Source: Lysobacterales bacterium UBA2790 (GTDB lineage: Bacteria > Pseudomonadota > Gammaproteobacteria > Xanthomonadales > Xanthomonadaceae). Taken from it: a stretch of 10,480 bases of DNA. The stretch covers positions 16,225-26,704 of the forward strand of contig DEHW01000169.1 of the NCBI GenBank assembly GCA_002352135.1, read 5' to 3'. Shown piece after piece: positions 1 through 6,742 of the stretch (position 1 is the first letter of the stretch; each line of letters opens with the position of its first letter). A program made the position numbers and the translations under genes. A model generated the notes under the pieces. That model was not told where the DNA came from, did not search any database, and worked only from the letters and a program-made list of their open reading frames with translations.

Positions 1-231
1 ACCGAACAAGGCCTTCGTGCCTTGAATGCGAAACCCTCGGGCCTGCCCGAAGCGCCCAACTGGCGCGCCGGTGGCTATATTCGCGAGTTGCCGAAAGACC
101 CTTGGGGTGGCGATTACGTGTTCCTGAATCCGGGCGCCAACGGTGGCGTGGATCTGTATTCGCTGGGTGCGGATCGTGCGCCGGGCGGCGAGGGTCCGAA
201 TGCCGACATCGGACGCAGCTCGGGCGGTTGA
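1..231 (+). CDS. gspG: GspG, major pseudopilin of the type II secretion system (C-terminal part)
   Basis: Only the last 76 codons are present. The frame is open from base 1, so the N-terminal methylation motif lies upstream of the window. GspG is the main subunit of the periplasmic pseudopilus that pushes substrates through the outer-membrane secretin. The visible part has the family's C-terminal signature: the N-W-R-A-G-G-Y stretch, the K-D-P-W-G-G-D-Y block, then V-D-L-Y-S-L-G-A-D and G-G-E-G-P-N-A-D-I. In characterised GspG proteins the acidic residues of this last loop bind calcium, which stabilises the subunit. The loop reads GADR where GADG is usual, and the end reads GRSSGG rather than the common ending after the ADIG motif. 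The start of pseudopilin genes H-K just downstream confirms the identity. Confidence 0.94.
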   Translation, partial: TEQGLRALNAKPSGLPEAPNWRAGGYIRELPKDPWGGDYVFLNPGANGGVDLYSLGADRAPGGEGPNADIGRSSGG

Positions 232-245
232 GAACGTGCCTGTGC

Positions 246-284
246 CCGTCATGGCTTCTGTCTGGCGCGGCATACGCATGACGG
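246..284 (+). repeat. Perfect 8-bp inverted repeat in the gspG-gspH gap
   Basis: CCGTCATG at 246-253 is exactly complementary to CATGACGG at 277-284, with 23 bases between. In RNA this would form a stem-loop 15 bases after the gspG stop. A second small hairpin, GGCG-GGTT-CGCC (283-294), overlaps its right arm, so the two may compete. No T-run follows, so this is not a standard Rho-independent terminator. A structure here could protect the 3' end of gspG mRNA or dampen readthrough into the minor pseudopilin genes. That role is inference. Both arms also contain in-frame ATG codons (251 and 278) that could be mistaken for the gspH start. Confidence 0.5.
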
Positions 285-301
285 CGGGTTCGCCAGCCTG
301 T

Positions 302-841
302 ATGCCCAAAACGACGGTGCGCGGCGAAGCCGGATTTTCGCTCATCGAGTTGCTGGTGGTTCTGGTGATCCTTGCTGTATTGGCGACGCTGGTCGGGCTG
401 TCGGTGACCGGTGTGGCATCGCGTCAGTTGGAAAATCAGGCGCAACGTCTGCAGGCGTTGCTGCAGTTGGCCTGCGAGCAAAGTGTGATGACCGGGCGTG
501 AGCTGGGTTTGCGGATGGCGGTGGCGCAGTGGGAGTTCGTCTACTTCAGTGGCGAAAACTGGGTTGGCGTCGAGCAATTGACCGGCGTCGAGCGCGCACC
601 GCTGGAGGCCTTGCGTTCGCGGACCTTGGAAGACGGGCTGCAATGGCGCGCCGAACGTGATGGCGAAGCGCTGTCGCTCACCGAAGCCTTGCCCGAAATG
701 CCGCAGTGGGTCTGCTTCGATTCGGGTGAGATGACGGCCTTGAACCTCTGGATGACGCGCGCTGACGTCGACACCGAGTGGTCCCTGCAGGCGCGCGCCA
801 ACGGCGAGATCACGCTGGAGTCGAACGATGGCATCCGTTGA
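302..841 (+). CDS. gspH: GspH, minor pseudopilin of the type II secretion system
   Basis: The product is a 179-residue type IV pilin-like protein that joins the tip complex of the T2SS pseudopilus. It starts with a short charged leader (residues 1-11) ending in Gly, followed by F-S-L-I-E-L at 12-17. This is the prepilin peptidase (GspO/PilD) cleavage and N-methylation site, with the conserved Glu at mature position 5. A hydrophobic helix follows to about residue 36. The rest matches the GspH layout, including the R-x-L-G-L-R stretch and W-x-F near residues 60-80. The frame stays open far upstream into gspG, with other in-frame ATG codons at 251 and 278. ATG 302 is preferred because it gives a normal leader length and lies outside the inverted repeat, but no clear ribosome binding site supports any of the three. 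Confidence 0.9.
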   Translation: MPKTTVRGEAGFSLIELLVVLVILAVLATLVGLSVTGVASRQLENQAQRLQALLQLACEQSVMTGRELGLRMAVAQWEFVYFSGENWVGVEQLTGVERAPLEALRSRTLEDGLQWRAERDGEALSLTEALPEMPQWVCFDSGEMTALNLWMTRADVDTEWSLQARANGEITLESNDGIR

Positions 842-1199
842 GCGCCGGCAGCGCGGCTTTACCTTGTTGGAAGTGTTGATCGCCCTGCTGGTGCTGTCCT
901 TGTCGCTGGTCGCGCTGGTCAAACTCGCGGGCTTGCAGGCCGATCATCTGCATCACCAGCGCGAATCGATGTTGGGGCAATGGGTAGCTGCCAATGCCGT
1001 CGCCGAACTGCGCTTGAATGGTCTTCCCGAAATCGGCGAACACAACGGTCAAGAGCGCATGGCAGGACGCGAGTGGATCTGGCGTGCAGACGTGGAGTCG
1101 ACCGATCTCTCTCGACTGCGCCGAATCGAGATGCGCGTGTTCTCGGATGCCGCAGCCGATGCGCCGGTGGCGCATCTGACGGCCTTTGTGGCGCCATGA
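828..1199 (+). CDS. gspI: GspI, minor pseudopilin of the type II secretion system
   Basis: This 123-residue protein is a core subunit of the GspI-J-K complex that starts pseudopilus assembly. The leader (residues 1-10) ends in Gly, followed by F-T-L-L-E-V, with Glu-15 as the conserved mature position 5. A hydrophobic helix runs to about residue 32. The A-N-A-V-A-E-L-R-L stretch shortly after is typical of GspI. The total length is normal for the family. The start is well supported: a GGAG at 817-820 lies seven bases before ATG 828. The gene overlaps the end of gspH by 14 bases and shares an ATGA with gspJ, so translation is probably coupled across all three. Confidence 0.94.
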   Translation: MASVERRQRGFTLLEVLIALLVLSLSLVALVKLAGLQADHLHHQRESMLGQWVAANAVAELRLNGLPEIGEHNGQERMAGREWIWRADVESTDLSRLRRIEMRVFSDAAADAPVAHLTAFVAP

Positions 1200-1822
1200 G
1201 CGTTCAGCCGACGCGCAACGTGCATCGGCTTGCCCAGGAGGCCGGTTTCACCCTGCTCGAAGTCGTCGTGGCGGTCGCTCTGTTTGCCGTGGTTTCGACC
1301 CTGGCCTACGGCGGCTTGGCGGCGGTGCTGCGCAGTCGCGAGCAACTGAGCGAAGCCTCTGCCCAGTTGGCTCAACTGCAATTGGCAATGCAGATGTTCG
1401 AGCGCGATGTGCGGTCTGCGGTGCTGCGTCCGGTGCGCGACGGCTACGGGGAAGTCCTGCCCGCCTTGATGGGGGATTCCGACAGCCTTGAGCTGACCCG
1501 CGCGGGCTACTCGAACGGATTGCAGCAGGCGCGCGCGGATCTGGAACGGGTGGCGTGGCGGCGCGACAAGGACGGCTGGCAACGCGGCCGCTGGTGGGTG
1601 TTGGATCGCGCGCCGTCGAGTCACCCCGAAGTGCTGGATGTCCTGCCCGGCGTTAGTCGCATGCAGCTTCGCTATCGCAGCCGAGATGGCCGTGAAGCCG
1701 ATCATTGGCCGCTGGATGGCGTGGACGAAGCCCTGCCGCAAGCCGTGGAATTGCGATTGGAAACCCGCTCCCTCGGCGAGATCCGGCGTTTGGTTGAGTT
1801 GACGCCCGGTGGTTGGCAATGA
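1196..1822 (+). CDS. gspJ: GspJ, minor pseudopilin of the type II secretion system
   Basis: The product is 208 residues long. The prepilin leader (1-17) ends in E-A-G, followed by F-T-L-L-E-V and a hydrophobic helix to about residue 38. Glu-22 is mature position 5. GspJ binds GspI and GspK at the pseudopilus tip. Family features include the M-F-E-R-D-V-R stretch, the R-P-V-R-D segment shortly after it, an E-R-V-A-W-R strand and the late P-Q-A-V-E-L-R-L-E strand before the C-terminus. ATG 1196 forms a four-base ATGA overlap with the gspI stop. The same frame is open further upstream inside gspI, but only this start gives a normal leader. Confidence 0.93.
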   Translation: MSVQPTRNVHRLAQEAGFTLLEVVVAVALFAVVSTLAYGGLAAVLRSREQLSEASAQLAQLQLAMQMFERDVRSAVLRPVRDGYGEVLPALMGDSDSLELTRAGYSNGLQQARADLERVAWRRDKDGWQRGRWWVLDRAPSSHPEVLDVLPGVSRMQLRYRSRDGREADHWPLDGVDEALPQAVELRLETRSLGEIRRLVELTPGGWQ

Positions 1823-2751
1823 GTGCCCTGATGATGAGCAAACAGAAGGGCGTCGCGCTGCTGGTGGCCTTGCTGGTGGTGGCGCTGGCCAGCGTGTTGA
1901 TGATGGCGGGTATCGATCAGGCCGAGACCGCCACCGCGCGGACTCGCAATGCACTGCGTGCAGAGCAGGCCTGGCAGATGCAGCAGGCCTTGGAGGCATG
2001 GGCCGGGGAAGTGCTGCTGCAGGATGTGTTGGCCAACGGCGAGGTGGATTCTGCCAGTGACACCTGGGCCACGCCCATGTCGCCGACCGAGATTCCAAAC
2101 GGGCGTGTGCAGGGCCGCTTACGCGAACTGGGCGGTTGTTTGAACGTCAATTCCCTGCTGCGCAACGACGCGGACGACGAGGTACAGCAGAAGCGCATGC
2201 AACGCCTGTTGCAAACGCTCGGTCTGCCACCGGCATTGCTGCCGCAGATGCTCGACTGGATGGATCGCGACCCGCAACCCCGTCCGGGTGGCGTGGAGGA
2301 CATCGGCCTGCAGGCGATGACGCCCGCGCGGCGCAGTGCCAATCGTCTACTGATGCATGCATCAGAACTGCGTCAATTGCCGAGCATGACCGCCGATCAC
2401 TGGCGCAAGCTGTCGCCCTTCCTCTGCGCCTTGCCGCCGGAGACCGGCATGAACCTCAACATGGCCGCCCCCGAGCTGTGGATGACGCTGGCGGATGGGA
2501 TGTCCTTCCAGCAAGCGAGGCAACTGGCTCGCGACGGCCAGGCTAACTACAGCAATCTGGATGCGGTCATGCAGGAATTGGAGCGACTGCGCATCGGACC
2601 TGTCGCGTCGCAAGGCTTGGATGTGGGCAGTCACTACTTTGTGGCCGAGTCGGCCATCCTGCTGGATGGCATTCCTTTCCGCTATTCCTCCTTGTTGGCG
2701 CGCGAGCAAGGTGGCGTGCGGGTGCTGGCGCGAGTGCGTGGGGCCTGGTAG
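1819..2751 (+). CDS. gspK: GspK, minor pseudopilin capping the type II secretion pseudopilus
   Basis: The product is 310 residues long, the largest pseudopilin and the one placed at the pseudopilus tip. The leader ends Q-K-G (residues 9-11), followed by V-A-L-L-V and a long hydrophobic helix. Mature position 5 is Val rather than Glu. GspK is known for lacking this Glu, which fits a subunit with nothing above it. The C-L-N-V-N-S-L-L motif (about 107-114) and D-W-M-D-R-D (146-151) followed by G-G-V-E-D match the conserved GspK core that contains the inserted helical domain. The E-L-W-M-T-L and later helix-rich part complete the family length. ATG 1819 overlaps the gspJ stop by four bases (ATGA). 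In-frame ATG codons at 1831 and 1834 are less attractive alternatives. Confidence 0.93.
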   Translation: MSALMMSKQKGVALLVALLVVALASVLMMAGIDQAETATARTRNALRAEQAWQMQQALEAWAGEVLLQDVLANGEVDSASDTWATPMSPTEIPNGRVQGRLRELGGCLNVNSLLRNDADDEVQQKRMQRLLQTLGLPPALLPQMLDWMDRDPQPRPGGVEDIGLQAMTPARRSANRLLMHASELRQLPSMTADHWRKLSPFLCALPPETGMNLNMAAPELWMTLADGMSFQQARQLARDGQANYSNLDAVMQELERLRIGPVASQGLDVGSHYFVAESAILLDGIPFRYSSLLAREQGGVRVLARVRGAW

Positions 2752-2887
2752 CAGCGGCGCAGCTGCCGACTGAGCCGTATGGCTGGGGCCAGCGTACAGC
2801 GTCCTTGCTACACTTCCGCCGAGCCGTCGCGGACACAGACCGCGTGGCATCGGACTCTTTCACGGATCGCAGGAAGCCCATCCCTCC
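2752..2887 (+). promoter_or_regulatory. gspK-gspL intergenic region with hairpins and a weak promoter candidate
   Basis: This 136-bp gap is the only long break in a chain of overlapping T2SS genes. It contains a small hairpin, GCTG-GGGC-CAGC (2782-2793), and a larger one in which CGCGG (2828-2832) pairs with CCGCG (2840-2844). The larger stem extends to GCC/GGC across a small internal loop (2823-2848). TACACT at 2809-2814 resembles a -10 element, but no convincing -35 lies 16-18 bases upstream. AGGAAG at 2871-2876 is the likely ribosome binding site for gspL, 11 bases before its ATG. The gap may hold an internal promoter or an attenuating structure that sets platform protein levels apart from pseudopilins. 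No coding potential is seen. Confidence 0.35.
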
Positions 2888-4090
2888 ATGACAAACGAAG
2901 TCATTCTCCGACTGTTCGCCGATGAGCGCATCGAGTGGTGTGCGGTGGGTGGCACGACGATCCGTCGGGATGAGTGGCCGGTGGCTGGCAGTGTGATCCG
3001 GTGCCTGCTGCTGCCTGCGGAGTGGGTGCTCAGGCTGGAAACGCCGCGCGTGTCGCGCTCGCTGCAGACGCTGCGGCAGGCGATTCCTTACGCCATCGAG
3101 GATCGTCTGGTCGCGCCGGTCGAGCAGGCGCATGTGGCTTTGGGTGCGGAAGATGACCCGGCCAGCGTGGTGGTTCGCGTGGTGGATCGTGAGCGCCTGC
3201 GCTCGGCCTTGGATGCCTGCACGCAGCATGGCCTGACGATTCGTGCCGCGTGTTCGGAGGCCGAGGTCTTGCCAGCGGATGCGGAAGCGCTGTTGTGGTT
3301 CGAGGCCGGGCGAGTGCTGTTCCGGCCCACGCCGCAGGCGGCGGTGGTGGTGAGTGAGGAAAGCGCGCTGCCTGATCTGCTGAAGGCGTTGCCAGTGGCG
3401 ACCAATCGTCGATTCACGGTATGCAGCGAGACCGCTCTGAGCGACACGCAATCGGCGGCGCTGGATGCGCTGTTGGGCCCTGCGCGCTGGGCGCACGTGG
3501 CGACCGGTCGGTCGCTGTGCCTGCCGCTGGCGGGTGCCACGCAGGATGACCGACGAATCACCTTGGGAAATCTGCTGCAGCAGGATTTTGCGGTGCGACC
3601 GGCCTCCGGCGACGCATTGCAGTGGTGGAAGCGTGCTGGCTGGGTGGCAGCCGTTGCGGTCGGTTTGTTGCTGGTGAATGGCGTGATGGAGCGTCAGCAG
3701 CTGCAGGCGCAACTCGCCGACACTCACGAAAAAATGGCGAATGTGCTTCGCGAAGCGGTGCCCGGCGTGTCGCAAGTGGTGGATGCGCGTACCCAATTGG
3801 AAGCGGAATTGAATCGTCTTCGCCGGGGTGCCAGTGGCGGCGATGACGCCTTGACGCTGCTCGCGCAGGTTTCGCCCGTCTTGGCGGGAAGCACGCGTTA
3901 CACCTTGCAGGCGGTTGACTACCGTGCGGGAACGCTGGAGCTCACCCTGTCCGGTGAGGATGTGTCGACTCTGGATGGCGTTCGCGAAACCCTCGCCGCC
4001 TTGCCTGGGCTGCAGGTCGAGTTGGCGGGTGTAACGCCGGGCAAGGGCGTCGTGGAAGGCCGTTTGCGCATTCGTGGAGGTGCCCGGTGA
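2888..4090 (+). CDS. gspL: GspL, inner-membrane platform protein of the type II secretion system
   Basis: GspL (400 residues) anchors the ATPase GspE to the inner membrane through its cytoplasmic domain and pairs with GspM. The actin-like cytoplasmic domain fills about residues 1-245 and carries the family hallmark Q-A-I-P-Y-A-I-E-D-R-L at 64-74, preceded by L-L-L-P-A-E. N-L-L-Q at 228-231 is the conserved motif just before the membrane segment. Residues W246-W247-K-R are followed by one transmembrane helix at about 250-268. A coiled-coil-like stretch (about 272-315) and a small ferredoxin-like periplasmic domain follow. The length is normal. A GTGA overlap joins the gene to gspM. Confidence 0.95.
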   Translation: MTNEVILRLFADERIEWCAVGGTTIRRDEWPVAGSVIRCLLLPAEWVLRLETPRVSRSLQTLRQAIPYAIEDRLVAPVEQAHVALGAEDDPASVVVRVVDRERLRSALDACTQHGLTIRAACSEAEVLPADAEALLWFEAGRVLFRPTPQAAVVVSEESALPDLLKALPVATNRRFTVCSETALSDTQSAALDALLGPARWAHVATGRSLCLPLAGATQDDRRITLGNLLQQDFAVRPASGDALQWWKRAGWVAAVAVGLLLVNGVMERQQLQAQLADTHEKMANVLREAVPGVSQVVDARTQLEAELNRLRRGASGGDDALTLLAQVSPVLAGSTRYTLQAVDYRAGTLELTLSGEDVSTLDGVRETLAALPGLQVELAGVTPGKGVVEGRLRIRGGAR

Positions 4091-4584
4091 ATGCGTTCCA
4101 TCTGTGGTGGTCGGGCTTGAGTCCACGGGATCAGCGTGTGCTTGCTATCGGTGGTGCCTTGGCCGCGCTGTTGCTGGCCTACGCAACGATCTGGTTGCCC
4201 TTGCAGCGCTCGCGCGACAGTCTGCGCGCGCAGACGGCAGCCGCCGAGGCCAGTTTGCGCTGGATGCAGAGTGCGGCTGCCGAAATCGCCGAGCGGCGCG
4301 CGCAGGATGGAGGGCAATCTACGAGTGTCGACCGTCGCTCGCTGTTGACGCGGGTCGATGCGGGCGCACGCGAGCAGGGACTGGGCAGCGCCTTGTTGAG
4401 CGTGGAGCCCGCCTCGGACGGGCGTGTGAGTGCGGTCTTCCAGCAGGCATCGTTCGATGCCTTGGCGCAGTGGCTGGAATCGCTGTCGCGCAGCCATGGG
4501 ACACGCATTGTCGAGTTGTCTGCACAAAGCACTGGCGCCACCGGGCAGGTGGATGCGCGCGTGATGCTGGCGGAGACGCCATGA
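4087..4584 (+). CDS. gspM: GspM, inner-membrane platform protein of the type II secretion system
   Basis: This 165-residue bitopic membrane protein partners GspL and stabilises the assembly platform. Residues W7-W8 followed by L-S-P-R-D-Q-R form the typical short cytoplasmic start. One transmembrane helix spans about 18-36, ending in W-L-P-L. A coiled-coil region leads to the conserved L-R-W-M-Q (57-61) with A-A-A-E-I after it. The C-terminal ferredoxin-like domain includes F-D-A-L-A-Q-W-L. The start is a GTG that shares GTGA with the gspL stop. A strong GGAGG at 4076-4080 lies six bases before it. Confidence 0.94.
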   Translation: MNAFHLWWSGLSPRDQRVLAIGGALAALLLAYATIWLPLQRSRDSLRAQTAAAEASLRWMQSAAAEIAERRAQDGGQSTSVDRRSLLTRVDAGAREQGLGSALLSVEPASDGRVSAVFQQASFDALAQWLESLSRSHGTRIVELSAQSTGATGQVDARVMLAETP

Positions 4585-4622
4585 ATTTCTGTTTGAAGGG
4601 AGAGGCGCCATGCGTCTGTTGA
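4581..4622 (+). other. 13-codon reading frame bridging gspM and gspN
   Basis: ATG 4581 overlaps the gspM stop as ATGA. It has its own GGAG (4572-4575) five bases upstream, reads 13 codons (three of them Cys) and stops at 4620-4622, inside the gspN start region and in a different frame. The sequence before it (GGAGACGCCATG) resembles the one before gspN (GGAGAGGCGCCATG), so the initiation region looks partly duplicated. It could carry ribosomes from gspM to gspN, or it could be chance. I do not claim a functional peptide. Confidence 0.2.
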
Positions 4623-5380
4623 AGGGATTGTTGATCTTGCTGCTGGTGGCGGTTCTGGGGCTGGCGGCGCTGTTTCACCTGGTGCCCGCGCGAGCCTGGG
4701 TTGCCTGGTTGCTGCCTGCCGAGGCGCCCTTGAAGCTGGAAGGTGTGGAAGGCAGTCTGGTGAATGGGCATGCCGCGCAACTCAGCTGGCGTGGCCGGGC
4801 CATGGGGCCGCTGGATTGGCACCTGCATCCGATGGGGTTGTTGCAGCAGCGCGTCCAGATCGACCTGGATTTGCGCGGCGAGGTGTATGCGGGGCATGGG
4901 TACGTAGACGCCGGGCGCGATCAGGTCATCCGTCTGCGCGATGTGTCGCTGCGTGTTCCCGCCGAACACCTGGCGGGTCTGATCGACACGCCCGCCTTGC
5001 AGATGCTGGGTCACATTCAACTTGAGCTGGCGAATGCCGAGCTGAATCACCTGTTCCCGACTGCGCTGAGCGGTACTGCTGTGTGGAAGGACGCCGCCGT
5101 CATGGGTGCGGCGCAAGCCAGCCTCGGCGAGGTGCGCATGAGCTTCGAGCGCCAGAATGACGGCCGTATCGTCGGCACGGTCACCGATAACGGTGGACCT
5201 TTGCAGATCGAGGACGGACAGTTTTCGGCTGACCTCAGTGGCTTGAAGGCTAACGCGCGGCTGCGAGCACGCGACGGCAATGCGCAGGTTCAACAGGCCT
5301 TGGCCTACATCGGTCAACCGCAATCCGACGGCAGTTCACTGTTCCAATTGGAGGCAAAACTGATTGGAAGCGCGCCGTGA
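4610..5380 (+). CDS. gspN: GspN, type II secretion system protein N
   Basis: The product is a 256-residue protein with an N-terminal membrane anchor (about residues 4-25) and a periplasmic body. GspN occurs in only some T2SS operons and its exact role is uncertain. It is dispensable in several systems. Family signs are G-V-E-G-S-L-V-N-G at 45-53, then L-S-W-R (58-61) and L-D-W-H-L-H-P (68-74). The rest is beta-strand-rich with repeated hydrophobic alternation, as expected for its lipid-transfer-like fold. The length matches the family. GGGAG at 4598-4602 lies seven bases before ATG 4610. The stop overlaps the next gene's GTG start by four bases. Confidence 0.92.
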   Translation: MRLLKGLLILLLVAVLGLAALFHLVPARAWVAWLLPAEAPLKLEGVEGSLVNGHAAQLSWRGRAMGPLDWHLHPMGLLQQRVQIDLDLRGEVYAGHGYVDAGRDQVIRLRDVSLRVPAEHLAGLIDTPALQMLGHIQLELANAELNHLFPTALSGTAVWKDAAVMGAAQASLGEVRMSFERQNDGRIVGTVTDNGGPLQIEDGQFSADLSGLKANARLRARDGNAQVQQALAYIGQPQSDGSSLFQLEAKLIGSAP

Positions 5381-6186
5381 GCGATCTCCTGAGTGACGCC
5401 TTTCTTCAACACGCCTTGCAGGTCGCGCGCGATGCGGCACGGCGCGCTGGTGAGTTGATCAATCACTATTACGGTGCGGGTGTCGATGTCGTTCTCAAGG
5501 CCGACGCCAGTCCGGTAACCCGTGCTGACATCGAGTCGGAACAGGTCATTCGTGAGACCTTGCTGACGGCGTTTCCCACCCATGCGATCTATGGTGAGGA
5601 ACACGGTTTCAGCGGCGAAGGCGACTTCCTCTGGCTGGTCGATCCGATCGATGGCACCAAGAGTTTCGTGCGGCGTTATCCGATGTTCTCGACCCAGATC
5701 GCGCTGATGCATCGCGGCGAACTGGTGTTGGGCGTCTCCTATGCGTCTGCTTTCGGTGAGATGGCCTGGGCGGTGCGAGGCGGTGGTGCCTGGTTGGATG
5801 GCAATCCGATTCGCGTTGCCGCCATCGATCAACTGGCGCAGGCCACGCTGTCCACCGGCAACCTCAAGTCGCTGGCCGCGTCGGCGGGCGGTTGGCAAAG
5901 ACTGGCCGAACTGGTCCAGCAGGTGTCGCGCATTCGCGGCTATGGCGACTTCTTCCACTACCACCTGTTGGCACGTGGCGCGCTGGACCTCGTCATCGAG
6001 TCCGACGTGAACATCCTCGACATCGCGGCGCTCGCCGTCATCGTGCGTGAAGCGGGCGGCGTGTTCACCGACCTGGATGGTGCGCCACTGAACCTGCAGA
6101 CTCGCTCGGTCCTGGCGGGCACGCCAACCTTGCATGCGCAGGTCCAGAACCTCATGCGTCACTGGCGGGAAGGAACCCATGACTGA
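5377..6186 (+). CDS. Inositol monophosphatase family phosphatase, substrate unassigned
   Basis: This is a 269-residue magnesium-dependent phosphatase of the IMPase/FBPase superfamily. The metal-binding motifs are present: K41 and D43 with S-P-V-T-R-A-D (45-51), G-E-E at 73-75, D-P-I-D-G-T at 89-94, and D215 in I-L-D-I-A-A followed by E-A-G-G-V. All catalytic positions look intact. The tail G-D-F-F-H-Y-H-L-L-A-R-G-A-L-D-L-V-I-E and the A-L-A-V-I-V-R-E-A-G-G stretch look more like HisN-type histidinol phosphatases than like SuhB or CysQ, but this does not fix the substrate. Candidates are histidinol phosphate, inositol phosphate, a sugar phosphate or a nucleotide. It starts at a GTG sharing GTGA with gspN, with GGAAG at 5364-5368. 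It is clearly distinct from the true cysQ downstream. Confidence 0.88.
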   Translation: MSDLLSDAFLQHALQVARDAARRAGELINHYYGAGVDVVLKADASPVTRADIESEQVIRETLLTAFPTHAIYGEEHGFSGEGDFLWLVDPIDGTKSFVRRYPMFSTQIALMHRGELVLGVSYASAFGEMAWAVRGGGAWLDGNPIRVAAIDQLAQATLSTGNLKSLAASAGGWQRLAELVQQVSRIRGYGDFFHYHLLARGALDLVIESDVNILDIAALAVIVREAGGVFTDLDGAPLNLQTRSVLAGTPTLHAQVQNLMRHWREGTHD

Positions 6187-6742
6187 AAAACGGCCACTGC
6201 CGATCATCCATGCCATTCACGACTTGGACTATGGCGGACGCTTTCAGATTGAGCAGTTGGATCTGGAGTTCTCCAACGGTGCGCGACGACGCTTCGAGCG
6301 CATGAAACCGCGCGGCTTTGGCGGTGTGGTGATCGCCGCCTTGCGTGATGAAGAGACTGTTCTGTTGACCCGTGAGTATGCAGCGGGTCTGCATCAATAC
6401 CTGCTGGGCTTGCCCACGGGTCGGATCGATCCGGGCGAAAGTGCCTTGCAGGCCGCCAACCGCGAACTGAAGGAAGAGGCGGGTTTCGGCGCGCGGCGTT
6501 TGACCGTTCTGCGTGAATTTTCGATGTCGCCGACCTTTTTCAATCAGTTGACGACCCTGGTGTTGGCAGAGGATCTGTATGACGAGCGCTTGCCCGGTGA
6601 TGAGCCGGAGCCGCTGGATGTGGTCCCGTGGCGCTTGGATGAACTGGATCAGTTGATGCTGCGTGAGGACTGTTCGGATGGTCGCGCGTTGGCGGCGCTG
6701 TTCATCGTTCGCGAGTACCTGCGGCTGCGAGCCAATCCATGA
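6179..6742 (+). CDS. nudE: NudE, Nudix hydrolase of ADP-containing compounds
   Basis: The product is 187 residues long, almost exactly the length of E. coli NudE. In E. coli this enzyme hydrolyses ADP-ribose, NADH and diadenosine polyphosphates. The Nudix box spans residues 81-103, with G81, E87, R95-E96, E99-E100 and G102 in the required pattern. The final position is Phe, as in E. coli NudE. Just after the box, the F-S-M-S-P-T-F-F stretch, the A-E-D-L-Y motif and G-D-E-P-E-P-L are specific to the NudE subfamily. ATG 6179 is chosen because GGGAAGGAA (6167-6175) lies immediately upstream. It overlaps the previous gene by eight bases and shares ATGA with cysQ. Confidence 0.94.
   Translation: MTEKRPLPIIHAIHDLDYGGRFQIEQLDLEFSNGARRRFERMKPRGFGGVVIAALRDEETVLLTREYAAGLHQYLLGLPTGRIDPGESALQAANRELKEEAGFGARRLTVLREFSMSPTFFNQLTTLVLAEDLYDERLPGDEPEPLDVVPWRLDELDQLMLREDCSDGRALAALFIVREYLRLRANP

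Noticed and set aside
1049..2098. Long open frame on the minus strand opposite gspI-gspJ-gspK
   Set aside because: It lies fully opposite three overlapping pseudopilin genes, shows no family motif, and has low-complexity Arg/Pro/Ala composition.
2567..4126. Long open frame on the minus strand opposite gspK-gspL
   Set aside because: It is antisense to well-supported gspK and gspL, its translation is rich in Arg, His and Gln with no recognisable domain, and it has the look of a GC-rich codon-bias shadow.
1..4584. Type IV pilus minor pilin cluster instead of T2SS
   Set aside because: The GspK, GspL and GspM hallmarks, the GspG calcium loop and the G-H-I-J-K-L-M-N order are specific to type II secretion.
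4319..6216. Two consecutive minus-strand open frames opposite gspM-gspN and the IMPase-family gene
   Set aside because: No ribosome binding site, domain or membrane pattern is evident, and both are antisense to convincing genes.
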